A program made the position numbers and the translations under genes. The notes beneath the pieces are model-generated. The model did not search any database, had not been told where the DNA came from, and worked only from the letters and a program-made list of their open reading frames with translations. A stretch of 64,000 nucleotides of DNA, from contig CAZWAY010000011.1 of assembly GCA_964631945.1 (NCBI GenBank), positions 1 through 64,000 of the forward strand. The letters run 5' to 3'. Numbering within the stretch: the stretch's first letter is position 1; every line of letters starts with the position of its first letter. Positions 59,012-64,000 of the stretch are shown here, in pieces. The stretch comes from JABFRZ01 sp964631945 (lineage in GTDB: Bacteria > Planctomycetota > UBA1135 > GCA-002686595).

Positions 59012-59130
59012 CCGAGCGCGGCGGACCGTTGGGCCCCTGCGCGGGGCAAGCGAGTTCCGGGGGTCCCGGGAGCGAACGGCCGTGGCGTTCCGGCACCTGG
59101 GCGTCATCGGCGGACGTGGTTCGAGGCCGG

Positions 59131-59174
59131 GCTCTCATCTCCTTCTCACGGGGCTCTCATTCCGCTCTCACCCG
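59131..59174 (+). promoter_or_regulatory. PHO-box-like array: four direct repeats at 11-bp period
   Basis: Four consecutive 11-mers start at 59131, 59142, 59153 and 59164: GCTCTCATCTC, CTTCTCACGGG, GCTCTCATTCC, GCTCTCACCCG. The core (C/T)TCTCA(T/C) is held in all four while the last four bases vary, exactly the layout of PhoB-type sites (CTGTCAT-N4). It lies 80 bases before the peroxidase ATG and 119 bases after the gene for an OmpR/PhoB-family regulator, the likely binder. The G of the E. coli core is C here. Confidence 0.7.
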
Positions 59175-59181
59175 GTCGCCC

Positions 59182-59187
59182 TAGCTT
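59182..59187 (+). promoter_or_regulatory. Candidate -10 element (TAGCTT) of the peroxidase promoter
   Basis: TAGCTT begins 11 bases after the last TCA of the repeat array, the spacing seen in activator-dependent promoters where the repeats replace the -35 box. Transcription would start near 59193-59195, leaving a leader of about 60 bases. Confidence 0.4.
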
Positions 59188-59253
59188 CCAACCCGATCCC
59201 GAGGCCAGCCCGTCGCGAGCCTGGGATCGGTCACAAGCAAAACGGAGAGCAAG

Positions 59254-62220
59254 ATGCAGACAACGTTGTTCAGAGCAGCCGGGCGGGGTGCGCCCCGGGC
59301 GTTCCTCCTGGCCCTCGGAATGGTGACTCCGGTCGCCGCTCAATCCTTGAAGACGGTCCCCTCGAACCAGGACCTGATCGATCTGCTGAAGAACCCCACG
59401 GCTCCGCCGGGGCCGCGCGTGCTCTTCCCCGGATTGAACGTCCTGCCGCCGCTCGACCTCCATCCGCTGGAGGTGAACGCGCTCACGGCGCAGCCAGTGC
59501 GGCTGGAGCTGCCGCCCTTCGGGATCTCCTTCTCCATTCCCGCCACGGGCACCTCGCCCTTCGTCGGCGGCGTCACCAATCGCCCGCTCGAGGTCCCGTT
59601 GAACGAATCGGACTTCGTCGTCGATCGGATCGCGGCCGTGCGCCTGGGCAAGGCCCTGTTCTGGGACATGCAGGTGGGCAGCGATGGCGTCCAGGCCTGC
59701 GCCTCGTGCCACTTCCACGCCGGCGCGGACAACCGCGTCCGGAACCAGCTCAACCCCGGGGTGAACGCAGGCGACAACACGCTGCAGGTCAAGGGCAAGA
59801 ACCAGGCGGTGGTCGCCGGTGACTTCCCCTTCCACCGCCTGGCGAACCCGAACACGCAGGGCGAGCCGCTGCTGAATCCGGCCAACGTGACGAGCGACGC
59901 CAACGACGTCATGTCCTCGATGGGCGTGCGCTTCCGCCAGTTCGTGGACATCCCGGCTCCCGGCCCGGGCGCCTTCGTCCCCGGCACGAACCCGGCGGTC
60001 CTCAGGGCCGACATCGGTGGCGCGCTGCCCGACCCGGTGGGCGCCGTGTTCCAGGACGTCCGGCGAGTCGAGCCGCGCAACACGCCGACCCTGTTCGCCT
60101 CGTCGAACAACTTCAACAACTTCTGGGATGGTCGCGCCCGGCAGGACTTCAACGGCGGCAGCCCGTTCGGCGCCTCCGACCCCGCTGCGCACATCTTCGT
60201 CGACGCGGGCGGCAACCTGCAGGCGACGCGCCAGCTCATCCGCTTCTCCAGCCTCGCTTCCCTGGCGACCGGGCCGGCGCTGAGCAACTTCGAGATGTCG
60301 TTCGACAAGCGCTACTGGGCCAAGATCGCCAAGAAGCTGCTGCAGTCCGGGGTGACGCCGCTGGCCAACCAGCTGGTGGATCGGACCGACAGCGTGCTCG
60401 GGCCGCTCTCCAACCAGAACGCGACGCCCGGGAGGCCGGGGCTCAACGTCAGCTACGCGACCCTGATCGAGCAGGCCTTCGGCCCGCAGTTCTGGGCGAA
60501 CGTCAGCCAGCACCTGGTGCCGGTCGCCAACCCCGCGGATGGCTTCGACGGCGTGTCCCTGGCGATCGCGGGTGGACCGGCCGTGCCGAGAGCGACCAAC
60601 GAGTTCACGCAGAAGGAAGCGAACTTCAGCCTCTTCTTCGGCCTGAGCGTGCAGGCCTACACCGAGATCCTGCAGCCCAACGACTCGCCCTTCGACCGCT
60701 TCCACGACGCGAACCCGGACGAGTTCCTGGGGCTGGTCACGGACATCGATCCGCTCACGCCCGGCGTGCAGGTCGTCGGTCTGACCACCCGGCAGCTGTT
60801 CGGCTACGACCTCTTCCAGGGCTCCAACCTCTCGCGTCTCAACCCGCTCTTCCGCTCGGGCAGCTGCACCATCTGCCACTTCCAGCAGGAGTTGACCGAG
60901 CACTCCTTCAAGTCGATCCAGAACGTCACGCCGCCCGACCTGATCACCGGCGCGGACAGGGTCCTCACCGGGTTCATGCTCGAGTACTTCATGCGCGGGC
61001 CCGCCAAGATCGCGGGCGAGATGGATGGGCTGAACCAGACGCTGGATGGCAACGGCGCCGCCACCGGTAGCGGCCTCGTGGACAAGGGGATCTACAACAT
61101 CGGTGTGCGCCCGATCGGCGAGGACATCGGCCGGGGCGGCAACGATCCGTTCGGGTTCCCGCTCTCCCTGTCGGCCCTGGCCCTGCAGAAGGGCGGCTTC
61201 CCCGTGGGCGTGTTCTCGAACCCCAACAATCCGGTGGCGCCGCTGCCGGCCACGCTGGCCCCGTTCGTCAACGACTTCCCGATCGGGCTCGCCTTCCCCA
61301 ACATCAACCAGACCATCTTCCTCCCGGACACGATCTCGCCCACGGTCGACGTCGTCGTCCTGCCGTCCGGCACCTTCCCCAATCCCAACCGCGTGGCGCG
61401 CATGGGAAGCTTCAAGGTCCCGCAGTTGAAGAACGTGGAGCTCACCGGGCCCTACTTCCACAACGGCGGTGCCTTGACCCTGCGGCAGGTGGTCGACTTC
61501 TACAGCCGGGGCGGGGACTTCCCCGTGACCAATGCCTCGGATCGCGATCCGCTGATCGTCGATCTGCACGTCAACTTCGGCGCGCTGTTCACGGAGACGG
61601 ACAAGGCGGCCCTGGTGGACTTCCTGCTGTCCCTCACCGACGCGCGCGTGAAGTTCGAGCGCGCGCCCTTCGACCATCCCGAGGTCATCGTGCCCGTGGA
61701 CGGTACCGCCCCCGACAACACGGCCGGCCGGAACACGCTGCTGGCCGACGCCCGCTTCCTGCGGATCCCGGCCGTCGGGGCCGCGGGCCGCGCGACCCCG
61801 CTCCCGAACTTCCTGGGGATCTCGAGCGTGGAAGGTTCGGCCGGTCCGGACCACTTCGATGCCGTCACGGGCGTCGTGGCGCCTCCTCCTCCGGTCGGGT
61901 TGGTGCTCGCCGTGCCCGTGCCCGGAACGGCCGGCGTTCCCAACACCTTCACGGTCACGGGCGCGACTCCCAACCGTCCGGTCGGCGTCTACTCGAGCCT
62001 GGTCCAGGGGGCGGCGACCCTCCAGCTCGGCAACTGCGGCGGGATCGTGACCGGTCTAGGCGCCCCGCTGCGGCTGCTCGGCAAGGCGACGGCCAATGCG
62101 GCCGGGGTCGCGACGATCGTGGTGACGCCGCCCGCCTCGAGCGCGGGTCGGACGTTCTTCTTCCAGGCGGTCCAGCCGTCGTCTTGCGCGCTCAGCAACC
62201 TGGTCAGCGAGCCGCTCTAG
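59254..62220 (+). CDS. Large secreted di-heme peroxidase-like protein
   Basis: 988 residues, about twice the length of simple CCPs. A GGAG ribosome site precedes the ATG and a signal peptide follows (AFLLALGMVTPVAAQ). Heme sites are Cys149-Cys152-His153 in ACASCHFH and Cys538-Cys541-His542 in CTICHFQ. CCP/MauG blocks are RLGKALFWDMQVGSDG, RNTPTLFASSNNFNNFWDGR and GSFKVPQLKNVELTGPYFHNGG, with long inserts between them. The last 100 residues form a planctomycete-type C-terminal beta domain (VPGTAGVPNTFTVTGATPN). It acts outside the cytoplasm, in peroxide reduction or oxidation of a partner. The upstream direct-repeat array and adjacent regulator suggest inducible control. Confidence 0.9.
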   Translation: MQTTLFRAAGRGAPRAFLLALGMVTPVAAQSLKTVPSNQDLIDLLKNPTAPPGPRVLFPGLNVLPPLDLHPLEVNALTAQPVRLELPPFGISFSIPATGTSPFVGGVTNRPLEVPLNESDFVVDRIAAVRLGKALFWDMQVGSDGVQACASCHFHAGADNRVRNQLNPGVNAGDNTLQVKGKNQAVVAGDFPFHRLANPNTQGEPLLNPANVTSDANDVMSSMGVRFRQFVDIPAPGPGAFVPGTNPAVLRADIGGALPDPVGAVFQDVRRVEPRNTPTLFASSNNFNNFWDGRARQDFNGGSPFGASDPAAHIFVDAGGNLQATRQLIRFSSLASLATGPALSNFEMSFDKRYWAKIAKKLLQSGVTPLANQLVDRTDSVLGPLSNQNATPGRPGLNVSYATLIEQAFGPQFWANVSQHLVPVANPADGFDGVSLAIAGGPAVPRATNEFTQKEANFSLFFGLSVQAYTEILQPNDSPFDRFHDANPDEFLGLVTDIDPLTPGVQVVGLTTRQLFGYDLFQGSNLSRLNPLFRSGSCTICHFQQELTEHSFKSIQNVTPPDLITGADRVLTGFMLEYFMRGPAKIAGEMDGLNQTLDGNGAATGSGLVDKGIYNIGVRPIGEDIGRGGNDPFGFPLSLSALALQKGGFPVGVFSNPNNPVAPLPATLAPFVNDFPIGLAFPNINQTIFLPDTISPTVDVVVLPSGTFPNPNRVARMGSFKVPQLKNVELTGPYFHNGGALTLRQVVDFYSRGGDFPVTNASDRDPLIVDLHVNFGALFTETDKAALVDFLLSLTDARVKFERAPFDHPEVIVPVDGTAPDNTAGRNTLLADARFLRIPAVGAAGRATPLPNFLGISSVEGSAGPDHFDAVTGVVAPPPPVGLVLAVPVPGTAGVPNTFTVTGATPNRPVGVYSSLVQGAATLQLGNCGGIVTGLGAPLRLLGKATANAAGVATIVVTPPASSAGRTFFFQAVQPSSCALSNLVSEPL

Positions 62221-62235
62221 CGGCCTGATCAGGAC

Positions 62236-62270
62236 GCCCCACCGCCGGATACTCCAGCCGGTGGTGGGGC
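62236..62270. terminator. Hairpin between the peroxidase and mqnC
   Basis: GCCCCACCGCCGG (62236-62248) pairs with CCGGTGGTGGGGC (62258-62270) with one mismatch in 13 and a 9-base loop, starting 16 bases after the peroxidase stop. It lies between convergent genes and could end transcription from both sides. Confidence 0.65.
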
Positions 62271-62343
62271 CTCTACGTGGCACCGGCTCCGGCGCGGGCA
62301 AGGCCCGAGCGGGCATCACGGACCCGGGCCCGTCGGTTCCAGC

Positions 62344-63546
62344 TCACGCTCGCGCTGCGCGATGCGTCGCGCCTTCCTCGCGCGACTGCGGACCACGCGG
62401 GCAACCGGGCGGCAGCTCGCGCTCGTCCACGAAGCCGTACCAGGTGTTGCGGCGGCGTGGCAGGAAGCCGGCCTCGGTGATGGTGCGCTCGATCGTCTCG
62501 ATCGATTCGAGGTGGAAGCAGCCGGCGGCGCTGACGACGTTCTCCTCGAGCATCGTGCCGCCGAAGTCGTTGCAACCGGCGCGCAGCGAGACCTGCGCCA
62601 TCTTCATGCCCTGGGTCACGTAGCTCGTCTGCAGGTTGGCGAAGTTGTCGAGGAAGATGCGCGCCAGCGCGTTGACGCGCAGGTAGACGGCGGGCGTGGT
62701 CTTGGGGGGGTACTCGGCCGCCGCGGGCACGCCTTCGGGCTGCACGTTCCAGCAGGCGAAGGCGGTGAAGCCGCCGGTCTGGTCCTGGAGCTCGCGCAGG
62801 ACGCGCAGGTGCTCGACGCGCTCGGCGGCGCTCTCGAAGTGGCCATACATGAGCGTGGCCGTGCTGCGCAAACCGGCCTCGTGGACCTTGCGGTGCACCT
62901 CGAGCCAGCGCTCCGTGGTGGTCTTCTTGGGCGCGATGAGCTTGCGCACGCGCTCGACCAGCACCTCGGCCCCGGCCCCGGGCACGCTGCCCAGACCGGC
63001 CGCCTTGAGCTCGGCGATGACGTGTTCGACCGGACGTTTGTCGAGCCGCGCCAGGTGATCCAGCTCGGGCGCCGAGAGCGCGTGCAGGTTGACCAGCGGG
63101 AAGCGCGTGTGCAGCTCGGCCAGCAGGCCGCACCACCAGTCGGTCTTGAGGTACGGGTGGTGTCCGCCTTGCATCAGCACCTGACGTCCGCCGAGCTCGG
63201 CGACCGACTGGACCTTCTGGATCAGGACCTCGCGCGGCAGGACGTAGGCCTCGGCGTGGTTCGGCCGCCGGTAGAAGGCGCAGAAGCCGCAGTCGGTGAT
63301 GCAGACGTTGGTGGGGTTGACGTTGCGATCGACGATGTAGCTGACGACGCCGTGCGGGTGCAGGCGTGCGCGCACGAGGTCGGCCAGACGCCCCAGCAAG
63401 AGCAGATCGGCGCGCTCGTGGAGCTCCAGCGCTTCTTCCGGCGTGATGCGCTCGCCTGCCTCGACCTTGGCCGCGATGCGCGCCAGCGCGACGCGGGGTG
63501 CGCGTCGGTCAGCCAGGACAGGGGCGAGCGGGGGAGAGGAGCCCAT
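62344..63546 (-). CDS. mqnC: Cyclic dehypoxanthine futalosine synthase MqnC (radical SAM)
   Basis: 400 residues. The cluster motif is Cys82-x3-Cys86-x2-Cys89 in NVCITDCGFCAFYRRP, preceded by YIVDRNVNPTNVC. VLMQGGHHPYLKTDWW, GAGAEVLVERVR, STATLMYGHFES and TQGMKMAQVSLRAGCNDFGGTMLEENVVSAAG are MqnC-specific. It cyclises dehypoxanthine futalosine, the third chemical stage of the futalosine menaquinone route that mqnA and mqnE of this window begin. mqnB and mqnD are not in the window. The last 20 residues (SREEGATHRAARA) are a non-conserved tail. Confidence 0.92.
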   Translation of the reverse strand: MGSSPPLAPVLADRRAPRVALARIAAKVEAGERITPEEALELHERADLLLLGRLADLVRARLHPHGVVSYIVDRNVNPTNVCITDCGFCAFYRRPNHAEAYVLPREVLIQKVQSVAELGGRQVLMQGGHHPYLKTDWWCGLLAELHTRFPLVNLHALSAPELDHLARLDKRPVEHVIAELKAAGLGSVPGAGAEVLVERVRKLIAPKKTTTERWLEVHRKVHEAGLRSTATLMYGHFESAAERVEHLRVLRELQDQTGGFTAFACWNVQPEGVPAAAEYPPKTTPAVYLRVNALARIFLDNFANLQTSYVTQGMKMAQVSLRAGCNDFGGTMLEENVVSAAGCFHLESIETIERTITEAGFLPRRRNTWYGFVDERELPPGCPRGPQSREEGATHRAARA

Positions 63547-63570
63547 GGAGTCGCAGCGCGCCCGGTGGCG

Positions 63571-64000
63571 TCAGTGCACGCGCGCCGCCGGCGTGCCGCG
63601 TTGTTGCGAGGGAGCCTGCGCCTGCAATGGCGCCAGCGCAGCGCGCGCGGCCTCGGTCGCGCGCGCCTGGGCGGCCAGGCGCTGCTGCAGGGCGGCGCCG
63701 TCGGCGAAGGCCTGCTGGATCGTCGCACGCGCCGTGGCGATCCCGGCCGCGGTGAGGTCGTGCTCGAGGTAGAGGCGCAGGTCGGTCAGCTCGCGTACGT
63801 AGCGCTCCAGGGCCGCGTCGAGCTCGAGCTGGCCCTGGGCGAGGCGCTCGTAGTTGGCCTGCAGGGCGACGCGCCGTTCCTCGGCGCCGCGCTTGAGATC
63901 GGCGTTCGCGATGCGCGCCGTGTCCTCGTTCCAGCCGCCGAAGAAGCGCTCGGCGCGGCCGTCCATGCGTCCGTAGGTCTTGCGCGAGCGCTCGACCGCT
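63571..64000 (-). CDS. DUF2959-like coiled-coil protein, partial
   Basis: The frame is open at the window edge; about 143 residues of the C-terminal part are visible. It is entirely helical: RFFGGWNEDTARIANADLKRGAEERR, then LAQGQLELDAALERYVRELTDLRLYLEHDLTAAGIATARA, like the end of DUF2959 proteins (ADLRxxSE, FLKHNLNAxAI-type). Full-length members have an N-terminal lipoprotein signal that would lie beyond this window. It lies 24 bases upstream of mqnC on the same strand. Family function is unknown. Confidence 0.58.
   Translation of the reverse strand, partial: AVERSRKTYGRMDGRAERFFGGWNEDTARIANADLKRGAEERRVALQANYERLAQGQLELDAALERYVRELTDLRLYLEHDLTAAGIATARATIQQAFADGAALQQRLAAQARATEAARAALAPLQAQAPSQQRGTPAARVH

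Overview
The window is uniformly GC-rich, densely coded bacterial chromosome with very short intergenic gaps. The gene content points to Planctomycetota, probably a high-GC lineage (an inference from gene families, no marker gene is present). Supporting families are a DUF1553 protein, a Tat-exported DUF1501 protein, a DUF2231/planctomycete-cytochrome fusion, a Ser/Thr kinase fused to a formylglycine-generating-enzyme-like domain, DUF1579, DUF3500, HAF-repeat and PQQ-propeller secreted proteins, and menaquinone synthesis by the futalosine route (mqnA, mqnE, mqnC). No rRNA, tRNA, CRISPR array or insertion sequence was seen, and no gene-free stretch exceeds about 300 bases.

Layout. 1-7.7 kb: DUF1553 (cut by the window edge), a small HTH gene, the kinase-FGE gene on the opposite strand, then DUF1501 and the cytochrome fusion. 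7.7-9.8 kb: secreted esterase and branched-chain aminotransferase. 10.0-13.6 kb: a TerY-P triad (VWA protein, PP2C phosphatase, kinase-HhH membrane protein). 13.6-18.3 kb: hydrolase, hybrid histidine kinase, acetyltransferase. 18.3-23.3 kb: fabH and three secreted proteins on the minus strand. 23.4-24.7 kb: a lower-GC accessory patch with hicB, a hicA interrupted by a stop codon, and a frameshifted PD-(D/E)XK-type gene directly behind top6A. 24.7-31.6 kb: both subunits of an archaeal-type DNA topoisomerase VI, separated by three unrelated genes. 31.7-35.5 kb: a histidine kinase, a response regulator whose receiver lacks its middle, and a divergent di-heme peroxidase. 35.6-43.6 kb: mqnA, RNA-modification genes, ParA plus an HhH partner, mqnE and a CPA1 antiporter. 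43.7-55.8 kb: a type-III-like glutamine synthetase, ATP-grasp ligase, class-I amidotransferase (PuuD-like), SDR and aldehyde dehydrogenase. This looks like a gamma-glutamylation/amine-catabolism set interrupted by a degenerate vapBC, a MORC/HSP90-like ATPase and small genes. 56-62.2 kb: a repeat-propeller protein, an orphan OmpR/PhoB-family regulator, and a large di-heme peroxidase. 62.3-64 kb: mqnC and a partial DUF2959-like gene.

The most interesting signals are these. (1) Four direct repeats of a CTCTCA(T/C)-like core, spaced exactly 11 bp and followed by a -10-like hexamer, lie between the orphan PhoB-family regulator and the large peroxidase; this is PHO-box architecture with a different core. 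(2) A second OmpR-regulator/di-heme-peroxidase pair has its own 11-bp-period repeat in the shared intergenic region, but that regulator has lost the phospho-acceptor segment. (3) Split bacterial topoisomerase VI has a nuclease-like gene behind top6A. (4) Several accessory genes (hicA, vapC, the PD-(D/E)XK gene, the response regulator, one secreted protein) are broken by a stop, frameshift or in-frame deletion; real decay and assembly error cannot be separated from sequence alone.
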